Below, in pieces: positions 33,167 to 41,974 of a DNA stretch of 64,000 nt. This DNA comes from Streptomyces fumigatiscleroticus (GTDB lineage: Bacteria > Actinomycetota > Actinomycetes > Streptomycetales > Streptomycetaceae), in the NCBI RefSeq assembly GCF_014647975.1, contig NZ_BMQF01000015.1, positions 124,001-188,000 on the forward strand. The letters are read 5' to 3'. Within the stretch, counting starts at the first letter, position 1, and the number at the start of each line of letters is the position of its first letter. The position numbers and the translations under genes were made by a program. Under the pieces are notes generated by a model. The model was not told where the DNA came from. It saw only the letters and a list, made by a program, of their open reading frames with translations, and made no database searches.

Positions 33167-33597
33167 CCCGTTCCGGGCTCCCCTCGGCGATACCCCGGCT
33201 ACGTACCGGTCACCGCCCGGCGGTTCGCCTCCGAGTGGATCGGCATCCCCGCCGGTGCCCACCCCGTGGTGCTGACCTTCGACGACTCCACCGGCGGCCG
33301 GTTCGTCCTCGACGCCACTGGCAGGCCGGCCCCCGGGTCGGCGGTGGGAATCCTGCTGGACATCGCGAAGACACACCCCTCCTTCCGTCCGGTGGCCACC
33401 TTCTTCGTCAACGGGGACCCCTTCCGGTTCCCTGCCCCACACGCCGCAGCTGCACCTCCACCGCGTGGCTGGACGAACTGCGCGACAAAACGGTCGGGCG
33501 GTACACCTCCGACGGTGACCCCGAGAAGACCTCCTTCCCCGAGGGGCGGGCGGTCGAGGTGTCCCCCTCCCACCGGAAGGCGGCCCGGTCGTACTGA
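33167..33597 (+). pseudogene. Polysaccharide deacetylase, internally deleted
   Basis: The first part is the start of a NodB-type deacetylase domain ('GAHPVVLTFDDSTGGRF', with the catalytic and metal Asp pair, then 'FRPVATFFVNGDPF'). The C-terminal part ('WLDELRDKTVGRYTSDGD', 'GRAVEVSPSHRKAARSY') follows after a frame change. The middle, including the His-x3-His metal site, is missing. It probably once modified cell-wall or extracellular glycans. It converges on the GH31 gene across a hairpin. Confidence 0.75.
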
Positions 33598-33671
33598 CGG
33601 GGCCGGAGCCCGCCTTGCCCTCCCGGGGTCCGGTGGCCCGGCTCCACCCGCGTACCGGAAGCGCACAAGCA

Positions 33672-33720
33672 CAGGGGCCCTGGGCGACCGGGCTGACGCG
33701 CCGGACGTACAGGGCCCCTG
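33672..33720. terminator. Hairpin between convergent genes
   Basis: Arms CAGGGGCCCTG (33672-33682) and CAGGGCCCCTG (33710-33720) are exact reverse complements with a 27-base loop. It lies between the deacetylase remnant and the stop of the GH31 gene, so it can end transcripts from both sides. Confidence 0.6.
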
Positions 33721-33737
33721 CGGCACTGCTCGATTCG

Positions 33738-36700
33738 CTACCGGTAGGCGACGGTCGTCCCGCTGCGGATGCCGCGCGTGGGCAGGGAGACCTTCAGGAC
33801 GTGTGTGTCGGCGTCCCACTGCCAGGCCGACCTCGGCATCCGTGCGTCCCCCGCGGTCACCCGGCTCGGCGGCTGCTCCACGCCGGTGAAGGACACGGTC
33901 CACGTGCGCCGGCTCGCCTGCCCCTTGAAGGACCCCTTGGTGGCGCCGATCCTCAGCACGTGGGAGTCCTCGCGCTCGGAGTAGTCGAGCCGGGTGGTCG
34001 CCGCCCGTTCCGAGACACGGCTGGTGCCGTCGTCCTCGTAGAGGGAGAAGGAGCCGGAGGCCCCCGTGGCGACCTGGACGCCGACCTCGGACAGCGGGCT
34101 CTGCGCGTCGTCGGCCACGTCGCCGGACCGGGTGGCGACGATCCCGCCCGCGCGGACGAAGACCGGCATGGTGTCCAGTGTCGTCGTGACGTCGTGCGTG
34201 GCGCCTCCGGCGGGCGCGGTGTAGGTGCGCCCGGTGAAGTAGTCCGTCCACGTCCCCGGGGGGAACCACACCGACGTGGTGGTCTCGGTGCCGGGTTCGG
34301 CGACCGGTGCGACCAGCAGGTCGGGCCCGTAGAAGTACTCGCTGTCCGCCTCGGTGTAGGCCTTCGCCTCCTCCGGGTACTGCAGGTACAGCGGCCGTGT
34401 GATCGGCACCCCGGTGGTGTTCGCCTCGCGGGCCAGGGTGTAGGTGTACGGCACCAGCTCCTCGCGCAGCCGCAGGAACTTCTCGGCGGACCTCTCCGCC
34501 TCGGGGCCGTACTGCCACGGAAGGCGGTCGCTGTGGTTGCTGTGCAGGCGGTCGACGGGCTGGAAGGTGCCCAGCTGCACCCACCGGGCGTACAGGTCGT
34601 CGGGCAGCTTGGTGGTGCGGTGCGTCGTGCCGTCCGCCGAGACGTAGGTCTCCGCGCCGGGGATGCCGAACCCGTCGTTGTGGCCGCCGATGTCGTGGCT
34701 GACGGCCGCGAGACCGGTCGACGCGGACTCGCCCGGTGTGTAACCGATCTGGGCGCGCAGGGTTCCCCAGCTCGACGTCGTGTCGCCGGAGAAGTGGATC
34801 GTGGTCCGCTTGTCGGCCCACGGCCCGGTGGGCACGCCCACTCCGCCGCTGTAGCCGCCGGCCTGCAGGGACCCGTAGGCGCGGGAGAAGGCGAAGCCCC
34901 GGTCACTGGTCTCGGAGGTGAGGTCGGCGTACTGCTGGTTGATCCACGCGTCCGGGGTCACGCCGGCCCGCGAGGAGCGGGAGGCGTCGCAGCACCAGTC
35001 CAGCCACCAGAAGTCGTTGCCGGCCTCGTCCAGCGGCCGGTGCAGGTCGAGGTAGGCCTTGAGCTGGTCGGGGTCACCGAAGTCGAAGGTGTAGCAGTCC
35101 GCGCCGGCCGCCGAGGCGCATCCGCCCTTGCGCAGCTTGCCCTTGGCGGTGGCCTGCGCCTTCGCGAACTGCGGGTCGGAGCCGAGGATGCTCGGGTGCA
35201 CGTTCAGGGTGGTGTGCAGCCCCTGGCCGGCGGCCCAGTCGAGGAAGCCCTCGGGGTCGGGGAACTTCTCGGTGTCGAAGTTCCAGCCGCTCCAGGTGTT
35301 GGGCGCTTTGTAGTCGGTGTCCATGACGAGTACGTCCAGCGGCACCTTCGCGTCGCGGAACGCCGTCACGACCTTCTTGTAGTCCTCGGCCGTGCGGTCG
35401 ATGTACTCCGAGTACCACACGCCGTAGGCCCAGCGGGGCAGCAGCTGCGGCGGCCCGGTCAGCGTGGCCAGGTCGGAAAGGCCCTGCCGGTAGTCGTGGC
35501 CGTAGCCGAAGACGTAGCCGTCCCGGTAGGGGCGCCCCTGGTGGCCGGGGCGCGCGGAGACGTCTTCGGTGCGGGTGTCGTAGACCGCGGAGGGCGTGTC
35601 GTCGAGCAGGTACCAGCCGTCCCGGTACAGCAGTCCGGGCGTGGTCCAGGGGGTGGGGTCCTTGTCGCCGTCGAGCCCGTCGAGGCTGCGCCGGTAGCCG
35701 CCCAGGGCGAGGTGCGACGCGGGCGCCGCCTGCCCCCGGGGGGTCAGTGCGAGGCTGTCCACGTTGACGTGGCAGCTGGTGGCCTCCGGACACGACAGTG
35801 TGATCTCGTCGGTGCCCGCCTTCAGCTCGACGGGGACGGACACCGTCGACCAGGTGTCCCAGTCGTCCGTGGGCGGCAGGGACACGGTGCTCCTCGTGCC
35901 GCCCTCGGTGGTGACCGTCATCTCGCGCGCCTGGTGCAGGCCGTCGCCGCCCGAGCCGTTGGCGTAGCGCAGGTGCAGCGTGTAGGTATCGCTGTCGGGG
36001 ACACCCGCGACCCTGTCCGTGATGCGCGACCCCTGGTTGAGCTCGGCGGTGAAGCCGTGGCCGGCGTGCCCGTCGTGGTCGGTGGCGACGACCGCGGAGC
36101 CCGACAGGAGCGCGTCCTCGGCCTCGCAGCTGGTACCGAACCGGCAGCCCGCGACGGCGCTCGCCTCCCGGGAGGGGTAGTCGGCCCCCGGCGTGAGGAG
36201 GGCGGTGCTGTCGACGTTGACGCTTCCGGAGTCGGAGGCGGCGCGGTGCAGCTTCACCGTGTGGGAGCCCGCGCCGAGGGGCAGCGACAGGCGGGCCACA
36301 CCCCAGGTGTCCCAGTCGTCCGTCTCGGGCAGGGTGAACTTCCTGTCGGCGCCGCCGTCCACACTGAGGCTGAGGGTCCGGGCCTCGTGGCGGCCGTCGC
36401 CGCCGACCGCGCCTGCGTAGCGCACGGCGAACTCGTACGTGCCCTTCGCAGGCGCCCGCACGTCCGTGGTGAAGGAGTTGTTGTCGACCTCGAAACCGGC
36501 CAGGAACCCCTTGCCGGTGAACGCGCGGTGGTCCGTGGCCAGGGCGGGACCGTCGTACAGCTGGTCCTCGGCCTCGCACAGGTCCCCGGCGGCGCAGACG
36601 GGGCGGCGCCAGGGCGCCGCAAGCACCGGCTCCTCGCCCGCGTGCAGGGCGAGGGTCAGGTTGTCCGCGGTGAAGGGCCCGGAGCCGACCCGGTAACGCA

Positions 36701-37034
36701 GGGTCATCTTGCTGGTGGTGATGGTCAGGACGCCGTCGCGGACGGTCGAACTGTAGCGGGGCGGCGTGAAGGAGTTCCGGCCGACCGCGTTGAACGTGGC
36801 CCGGTCCTCGAACCGGCCGTCACCGGCGTACTCCGTGCGGATCAAGGTCGGGGACAGCACCTCGAACCGCGCGTTCTGCACCTTCACCGTGGAGGTGCGG
36901 GCCGCCGGACTCGCGGTGTCCGCGGTCGCGACACCGGGGTGGGTCAGGCAGAGGGCCACCGACGCGCCGGCCAGGACATGACCGATGACCGGCGCGCGCA
37001 GTCTGCGGAAGGATCTGGAGAACGAAGGCCGCAC
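33738..37034 (-). CDS. Secreted GH31 glycoside hydrolase with two CBM35-like modules
   Basis: A 1098-residue secreted enzyme. Signal peptide of about 38 residues, then a GH31 N-terminal sandwich ('FEVLSPTLIRTEYAGDGRFE', 'KMTLRYRVGSGPF'). Two CBM35-like modules follow, each starting 'CEAEDQLYDG' or 'CEAEDALLSG' and ending 'VNVDSTALL' or 'VNVDSLALT'. The catalytic barrel has 'VPLDVLVMDTDYK', the nucleophile region 'NDFWWLDWCCDAS' and acid/base 'IHFSGDTTSSWG'. GH31 enzymes are alpha-glucosidases, alpha-xylosidases or transglycosylases; the substrate cannot be fixed. GTG at 37034 is chosen since GAGAGGGAG lies upstream and the signal peptide follows directly; the frame is open to 37424. No anchor is seen at the C-terminus, so it is probably released. 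Confidence 0.88.
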   Translation of the reverse strand: MRPSFSRSFRRLRAPVIGHVLAGASVALCLTHPGVATADTASPAARTSTVKVQNARFEVLSPTLIRTEYAGDGRFEDRATFNAVGRNSFTPPRYSSTVRDGVLTITTSKMTLRYRVGSGPFTADNLTLALHAGEEPVLAAPWRRPVCAAGDLCEAEDQLYDGPALATDHRAFTGKGFLAGFEVDNNSFTTDVRAPAKGTYEFAVRYAGAVGGDGRHEARTLSLSVDGGADRKFTLPETDDWDTWGVARLSLPLGAGSHTVKLHRAASDSGSVNVDSTALLTPGADYPSREASAVAGCRFGTSCEAEDALLSGSAVVATDHDGHAGHGFTAELNQGSRITDRVAGVPDSDTYTLHLRYANGSGGDGLHQAREMTVTTEGGTRSTVSLPPTDDWDTWSTVSVPVELKAGTDEITLSCPEATSCHVNVDSLALTPRGQAAPASHLALGGYRRSLDGLDGDKDPTPWTTPGLLYRDGWYLLDDTPSAVYDTRTEDVSARPGHQGRPYRDGYVFGYGHDYRQGLSDLATLTGPPQLLPRWAYGVWYSEYIDRTAEDYKKVVTAFRDAKVPLDVLVMDTDYKAPNTWSGWNFDTEKFPDPEGFLDWAAGQGLHTTLNVHPSILGSDPQFAKAQATAKGKLRKGGCASAAGADCYTFDFGDPDQLKAYLDLHRPLDEAGNDFWWLDWCCDASRSSRAGVTPDAWINQQYADLTSETSDRGFAFSRAYGSLQAGGYSGGVGVPTGPWADKRTTIHFSGDTTSSWGTLRAQIGYTPGESASTGLAAVSHDIGGHNDGFGIPGAETYVSADGTTHRTTKLPDDLYARWVQLGTFQPVDRLHSNHSDRLPWQYGPEAERSAEKFLRLREELVPYTYTLAREANTTGVPITRPLYLQYPEEAKAYTEADSEYFYGPDLLVAPVAEPGTETTTSVWFPPGTWTDYFTGRTYTAPAGGATHDVTTTLDTMPVFVRAGGIVATRSGDVADDAQSPLSEVGVQVATGASGSFSLYEDDGTSRVSERAATTRLDYSEREDSHVLRIGATKGSFKGQASRRTWTVSFTGVEQPPSRVTAGDARMPRSAWQWDADTHVLKVSLPTRGIRSGTTVAYR

Positions 37035-37578
37035 GGCACGCTCCCTCTCACGATCGGGCACTCCGGCGAGTGCGGCGGACAGATGGCGACAAGTGCACGT
37101 GCGGACCAGCTCGCGCGTACAACGTTGCGTCCACGGCCTCACGCATGAGATCACGCCCGGCCCCACGCGTCCACGCGTTCGGCAGATATCGTTGTCAAAA
37201 CTCTCTGGGCGGCCTGCCGGTCCGACAGACCGAGCAGGAACCGGCACACAGACGGCGGCCAGTTGAGCAGGCGAGAGACCCCGCCGCCCCATCCCGGGGT
37301 TCACCCTCGATGTCCTCGAGGGCGAGGAACCCGAGCTGAACGTCATGGGCCTGCCCGGCGACGGACACGACCGCTCCGCACGGACCGGCCAGGACCACTG
37401 ACGCGAAGCGCCGTCGGAACTCACGAAGACTTATCGCCCCAGAGATCGCCAACCGCCGCTCGAACCGGTCGACGAACGCTGTCACTGAAAGTGAACGAAG
37501 CCACTCCCCGACCCCACGAACCCCCGTGCCACAGGCACCCTGAACCGCCCCGGTTTTGACCCGGTTTTGATCAAGACT
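37035..37578. other. Promoter region of the GH31 gene and remnants
   Basis: On the minus strand TTGACA (37194-37199) is a good -35 box. A perfect CAACGTTG palindrome at 37120-37127 lies downstream of it and resembles a LacI-type operator, as expected for a sugar-regulated secreted hydrolase. On the plus strand near 37300-37401 a frame reads 'FTLDVLEGEEPELNVMGLPG' and ends in a stop, an unidentified remnant. Confidence 0.45.
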
Positions 37579-37655
37579 CTAGGTTGTGACGGTGACCTGG
37601 GGTTTCGTGGTTGCTCGGTAGTAGTCGGTCTCGTATTCGACGGGGCCGACGGAGT
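37579..37655 (-). mobile_element. IS3-family OrfB C-terminal remnant
   Basis: A short frame reads 'SVGPVEYETDYYRATTKPQV' before the stop, the ending typical of IS3-family transposases (Pro-x-Glu-Tyr/Phe-Glu-x3-Tyr-Tyr). Nothing more of the element was identified. Confidence 0.5.
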
Positions 37656-37876
37656 CGCACATCGCCGAAGAAGCCACCGGCTGCAGGCCGAAGCAGCAAA
37701 GCTCTCAAATGATCGAGCCCCTATCGAACCCGGGGCGATTCACCATGCCCTGGTTGCCCTGGTCTGGGGAGCCAGCTCGGTTTTCCTGGCTTGCCGGGCG
37801 AATCGGTACTGGTCGGCTTGGCGGATGAGTTCCTGGGAGCGGATCCGGTGCAGGTCGAAGTGCGTGCCGCTCGCTC

Positions 37877-38956
37877 CTACCGCTGGAGCTCCATGACGTC
37901 GGCGACTACACAGCTGACGTTGTCGGGGCCGCCGGAGTCGTTGGCGAGGGTGATGAGTTCGCGGACGGCCTGCTCGGGCTCACTGGTCTCGGAGAGCACT
38001 CGGTGGATGTCCTGGGCCCGCACGACGGTCGACAGGCCGTCGGAGCAGAGCAGGTAGCGGTCTCCCCGCCGGGCGTCGTGCAGGCGCATGTCGGGGGTGG
38101 TGTCGGCGCCTGGGCCCAGGGCCCTGGCCAACAGCGACCGTTGGGGGTGGGAGGCGGCTTCTTCCGGGCTGAGGCGTCCTTCGTCGACCATTGACTGGAC
38201 CATGGTGTGGTCGTGGGTGATCTGGAACAGCTCTCCGCGCCGCAGGAGGTAGGCGCGGGGGTCGCCGATGTGGACGAGGGCCAGCTGCGATCCGGTCCAG
38301 AGCATCGCGGTAAGTGTCGTGCCGGTGTTGTCGGACGCGGAGTGCGTCCTGGCGACGTCGTGCACGGCCTGCTTGGCCTGTTCGATGACGTCGTCGAGGG
38401 CGTTGAGGAGGTTGCCGGCCGGGAGGTCGTCGGTTTCCAGGTGCTTGAGCGCGTCGATGGCGGCCGCGCTGGCAGGGGCTCCTTGACTTCCGCATCCGTC
38501 GGCGACAGCGAGCAGCCGGGATCCGGCGTAAGCGGTGTCCTGGTTGCTCTCGCGGACGAGACCCGTGTCGGAAAGGGCGGCGTAGCGGATTTCCAGGGGT
38601 TCGGCGGTCGGGGACATGGCGGGATCCTTCCGGGACAGGTGGTCGATGAGGAAGGCGGCCAGGTCCCGTCGTGCGGCGGTGTCGGCCTCGACCTGGGCCC
38701 AGAACGCGCGGACCTCTTGGCCCGCCACACCCGCATCCAGCGCACAGACGTGCTGGATGCGGGCCAGCGGCATGCCCAAGCGCCGGAGCCAGGCGACCAG
38801 GCGGGCTTGGTCCAACTGGTCCGGTGCGTAAAGGCGGTAGCCGGTCACCGGGTCGACGCGTGCTGGGGTCAGCAGGCCGAGCTCGTCGTAAAGACGCAGC
38901 GCCTTCGGTGACAGCCGGGACGCCTTCGCGAACGCCCCGATGGTCAGCAACCCCAT
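37877..38956 (-). CDS. MerR-PP2C fusion: regulator with a protein phosphatase domain
   Basis: A 359-residue fusion. Residues 1-110 are a MerR winged helix and coiled coil ('TIGAFAKASRLSPKALRLYD', 'VTGYRLYAPDQLDQARLVAW'). Residues 120-359 are a PPM/PP2C Ser/Thr phosphatase with the usual metal-binding acids: Asp140 in 'RESNQDTAYAG', Asp153 in 'VADGCGSQG', Asp306 in 'LLCSDGLS' and Asp345 in 'GGPDNVSCVVAD'. The usual Met-Gly-Gly after Asp-Gly reads Cys-Gly-Ser. The phosphatase replaces the normal effector domain, so DNA binding may respond to, or be tied to, a phosphorylation signal. A MerR-type promoter lies upstream and AGGAGG precedes the ATG, indicating autoregulation. Confidence 0.88.
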   Translation of the reverse strand: MGLLTIGAFAKASRLSPKALRLYDELGLLTPARVDPVTGYRLYAPDQLDQARLVAWLRRLGMPLARIQHVCALDAGVAGQEVRAFWAQVEADTAARRDLAAFLIDHLSRKDPAMSPTAEPLEIRYAALSDTGLVRESNQDTAYAGSRLLAVADGCGSQGAPASAAAIDALKHLETDDLPAGNLLNALDDVIEQAKQAVHDVARTHSASDNTGTTLTAMLWTGSQLALVHIGDPRAYLLRRGELFQITHDHTMVQSMVDEGRLSPEEAASHPQRSLLARALGPGADTTPDMRLHDARRGDRYLLCSDGLSTVVRAQDIHRVLSETSEPEQAVRELITLANDSGGPDNVSCVVADVMELQR

Positions 38957-38998
38957 GCTCGCTCCTCCTCATGCCGAGCGCATCACCCGGCCCCACTG

Positions 38999-39029
38999 AT
39001 GCTGGGGTCTTCCCCAAGGTGAAGGTCAA
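38999..39029 (-). promoter_or_regulatory. MerR-type promoter with 19-bp spacer
   Basis: On the minus strand TTGACC (39024-39029) and CAGCAT (38999-39004) are separated by exactly 19 bases. The spacer holds an imperfect dyad, TTCACCTTGGGGAA. This is the layout for MerR-family control of the fusion gene that starts 43 bases downstream at 38956. Confidence 0.65.
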
Positions 39030-39659
39030 CCAAGGTGTCGTCTCCACGAGAACCCGCACCCTCGGCGAAGCCAGGAGGACCTTCATCGGCAGGTCGGGAC
39101 AGCCACTGGGGCCGATCATGAACCGCTGCCCGTGACGCACACCGAGACCGGCAGCCCAAGCCGCCAGATCAGTCCGGCGGCCTCTCGGCAGTTCCGTCAA
39201 GGACCGGCTGGAATCCTGCAAGTCGTACTGGTACACCCGCCAGCGCGCTGCTGGCCGCGCGGGCGCCGTCATCCCCTGCTCAACAGCTCAAGCAACAACG
39301 GATCACCTGATGCAGAACGGTTGCCTTCCCCGGGATTCGCGCGACGGCTCCCGCGCAGTTGCCGGCGGACACCGGGCGGCTCGACGGCGTTACGTGACCT
39401 GTGCGGGTGTCTCGGCCCCAGGGTGTCTCAGGCGGCGCACCTGCCATGGACGAGACGCGTTCGCCGCCGGTGGTTCGGGGAGCCGAAGAGCCGATGGTTC
39501 GGGAAACCGAAGAAGGGAGTGGGACGCGCGGCCCTTGGCGTGGCACGAATAGCCTGCGTGGGGGAGCGGATGCAGCGGGCCGCCGGCGCGGCTCGCCTTG
39601 CTTTCGAACAGCCCGCCCATTTCCGTCGCCTTCCATCTGCTGCGCCCTTGCGGGTACGG
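39030..39659. other. Non-coding or unrecognised stretch
   Basis: No gene was recognised between the MerR-PP2C promoter and the DNA-ligase remnant. Near 39458-39545 the sequence has short direct repeats with the core GGTTCGGG and CCGAAG. No long coherent frame. Confidence 0.35.
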
Positions 39660-39993
39660 ACACCACCCGGCGGCCCTACCGGCGGCGCCGCGCCGCCCTG
39701 GACGATCTGTTCGGCGCGCATCGCCTGGTGGCGCCGTGGGCCTTGTGTTTGTCGACCACCGAGGCGGCGACCGTGCGGGAGTGGCTGGCCTGGACCGCGG
39801 TCGGCATTGAGGGGATCGTCCTCGAGCGGCTGGACAGCCGGTACGAGCCGGCGGTGCGCGGCCGGCGGAAGTACGCAGCCGGACCTGGTCGTGGAGGTCG
39901 GCGTCGATGTCGCCCGGGACACCGCCGGCCGATGGCGCCACCCGGTCCGCTGGCACCGGATTCGAGCGGAGTTGCATCCGATGCACGTGCCGA
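39660..39993 (+). pseudogene. ATP-dependent DNA ligase remnant
   Basis: The first frame reads 'YRRRRAALDDLFGAHRLVAP', 'WTAVGIEGIVLERLDSRYEP' and 'GRRKY', the end of the nucleotidyltransferase domain of an actinobacterial ATP-dependent DNA ligase (motif IV/V region). After Lys-Tyr a one-base shift and a gap lead to 'PDLVVEVGVDVARDTAGRWR', the C-terminal OB-fold end. The adenylation Lys and most of the enzyme are missing. It joins tail to tail with the HNH remnant on the other strand. Confidence 0.65.
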
Positions 39994-40530
39994 AGTCGGC
40001 ATCCGCGTCGCCCTCGACGCACAGCAACGCGTGCTGTCGCTGCTCGAACCGGCGGTGCGCCCGGTCGTCCCCTCGGTCGTTGGCGTACGCTTCCCGCTCC
40101 GCCGCGCTCCACTGGCCAGCGCCGGAGTCCCAGGCCTCGGCGAGCGGGACCAGGTGGTCGATGTCCAGGCCACGGGGGCCGTCCGATGTACCGGTCGTCG
40201 TAGGCGCTGTAGAAGCGGCCCCCGTCAGCGCGCACCGGCCCGACCGCTCCGGCGCCACCCCCGCCTCCTCCGGCAACACCTCGTTACAAGTCGAACACCC
40301 GTCCCGGTCGGCGTCGATCCAGTGCCGGAAGGCGTCCCGCCGGTAGCCGGCCCGGTGCCACTCGGCGATCGGCAGCGCGGCCAGCGTCCCACGCACGGGG
40401 AAGGTGGTGGTCCGGCCGGGGTCACGTCGGGGTGCGGCGGTGGCGTGGCCGGCCGGGACGAGCAGAGCGAGAGCGGCTGTCGCCGCCGCGGCGGCGGTAC
40501 GGGCGAGGTGCGCGCGGGATCCTGCCGTGG
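39994..40530 (-). pseudogene. Secreted HNH nuclease, broken
   Basis: A secreted HNH-family endonuclease: signal-like 'AAAATAALALLVPAGHATAA', 'GYRRDAFRHWIDADRDGCST' and the metal site 'GPRGLDIDHLVPLAEAWDSG' with 'AAEREAYANDRGDD'. Two frame changes around 'GRFYSAYDDRYI' break the frame, no start codon is visible in the signal-peptide frame, and the C-terminal third is replaced by unrelated sequence at the joint with the DNA-ligase remnant. The upper boundary is approximate. Confidence 0.65.
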
Positions 40531-40679
40531 AACGCGCAGGTCGTGACTCACGTATCGGACCGCGGGCCCGGCACGCCCGGAATGCGTGTGATCATTCACC
40601 TGATAGGTGATGAGTGGAGATGGTGCCGGCGGCGCAGCCCGGCACGCGTCGGCCCCGAACGCAGAGCGAGGGTAGGGCT

Positions 40680-40897
40680 ATGGCCAGCGGCAAGCCCGTG
40701 GCGATCGACCCGCCCGACGCGACCGGCGGCCGCCGGGCCGGCGTGGACGGCACGATCCTCGGTCTGGCCTGCTCCCGCAGGACGTCACGGGCGTCCTGCG
40801 GGAGGCCGGCCCGCAGGGCTTCGACGAGATGGACGTGGTCCGCTCCGCACTGATCGACGGGCGCGGCAGCGGCCCCGAGGCCCGGACGGCCGGCTGA
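40680..40897 (+). pseudogene. Small conserved hypothetical protein, frameshifted
   Basis: The start 'GKPVAIDPPDATGGRRAGVD' and 'GTILGLAC' followed, one frame over, by 'PQDVTGVLREAGPQGFDEMD' and 'LIDGRGSGPEA' match a Streptomyces family of about 70-residue proteins of unknown function. The region is 218 bases, one short of a whole reading frame, so one base is missing near 40775. Confidence 0.6.
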
Positions 40898-41023
40898 GAG
40901 GTCGCGAGGGCGGCGTGGCGCCCGCTTCGCTGCACCCCTCAGGGTGCCCGCTGTCCGGTGCCACCGGACCTTGGCCGTGTGCCACTCGAGGTTGCCCTCA
41001 ACTGGTGGTTGTTGCCTGCCGGG

Positions 41024-41500
41024 TCAGCGTGTGAGCGCCGCGAGATGGGCGTCCAGCGGCTGAACGTGACCGGGAAGAGTTTCGAGGAGGTTCCACCAGC
41101 GCATGGCGGCGATCTCTTCTCCGGCCGTGAATCGGCGGACCCTGGCGCAGTGGCCCGCGAACAGGGCCAGGTATTCGGCTCGCTGGTCGGGTGCCAGGAC
41201 GAACCCTGCGTAGCCGATGAACCGCAAGGGTCCTCCGGGTTCCTGTCCGCTCTCTTCAAGCAGCTCACGCATGGCTGCCCGACGAGGGGTCTCGCCTTCT
41301 TCGATGCGCCCGCCGGGGAGTTCCCAGAACTGGCGGTACCGGTTGAAGACCATGAGGACCCGGCCGCCTCGCCAGAGCGCGACCACCGCCGCCGGCAGTG
41401 GCGCATCCCCCGGCGGCGTTGTCTCGTCTCCCCCCACGAAGGAGAGCAGGGCATTTCCACGGCCATCGACCGCGAGCGGCTGGTCCTCGAAGCTGGTCAC
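41024..41500 (-). CDS. Nudix hydrolase
   Basis: A 158-residue protein with a complete Nudix box: Gly-x5-Glu-x7-Arg-Glu-Leu-x-Glu-Glu-x-Gly in 'GGRIEEGETPRRAAMREL' and 'LEESGQ'. It begins 'TSFEDQPLAVDGRGNALL' and has the Nudix opening strand 'AAVVALWRGGRVLMVFNRYR'. Such enzymes cleave nucleoside diphosphates linked to another group; the substrate is unknown. GTG at 41500 is chosen because the longer frame upstream overlaps unrelated sequence. Confidence 0.85.
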   Translation of the reverse strand: MTSFEDQPLAVDGRGNALLSFVGGDETTPPGDAPLPAAVVALWRGGRVLMVFNRYRQFWELPGGRIEEGETPRRAAMRELLEESGQEPGGPLRFIGYAGFVLAPDQRAEYLALFAGHCARVRRFTAGEEIAAMRWWNLLETLPGHVQPLDAHLAALTR

Positions 41501-41649
41501 GCTCCGATGCTTCCCCTTCTCCGGCACGGCGGGAAGCCCTCCGCCTATGAGTGGCGGGCCTACGCGCCAGTGGGCGGCACATCGCACCGAATGGCGATGT
41601 GCCGCGCCCGCCGCGATCGCCGCGGCCACGGCTTCGCGATGGGCCGGAC

Positions 41650-41735
41650 ATCCTTGAGGCCGTCGCCGATCTGGTCTCCGGCCTTCTTGTCCTTGATGCA
41701 GGTGTACAGCGGCTTACCGTCGTAGGCCCACTGCC
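41650..41735 (-). pseudogene. PF03640-type secreted repeat remnant
   Basis: A piece reads 'QWAYDGKPLYTCIKDKKAGD' and then 'GDGLKDV', which matches one repeat of the secreted lipoprotein family PF03640 (Tyr-Asn/Asp-Gly-x-Pro-Leu-Tyr then Asp-x3-Gly-Asp). The rest of the 41500-41975 gap gives no coherent frame. Confidence 0.55.
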
Positions 41736-41974
41736 GGCGTGGTTGACCCACATGTCGTCCTTCTCCCCCGTGTGGTGCATGTCCATCTCCTTCTCGCATA
41801 CGCCCCGGGGCGGATCGCGGGGCAGGCCGATTGCGGCCCGGGCCATAGGCGAAGGAGTGCAGAAGGGCAGGCCGGCCGCGCGGGTCCGGGCGCTCCAGGC
41901 GTCCAGCCGCGCGGGATTGCCCGGTGCGGCGGTGAGGAGTGCGGCGAAGGCGCTGATCCGCGCGGCCAGAATGG

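Noticed and set aside
35074..36579. 501-codon minus-strand frame inside the GH31 region
   Set aside because: Overlaps the GH31 gene in another frame and is Arg/His/Pro-rich; a frame shadow.
33615..37148. 1177-codon open frame on the plus strand
   Set aside because: It lies entirely opposite the GH31 gene, has no recognisable domains and is Gly/Val/Arg-rich as expected for the complement of a GC-rich gene.
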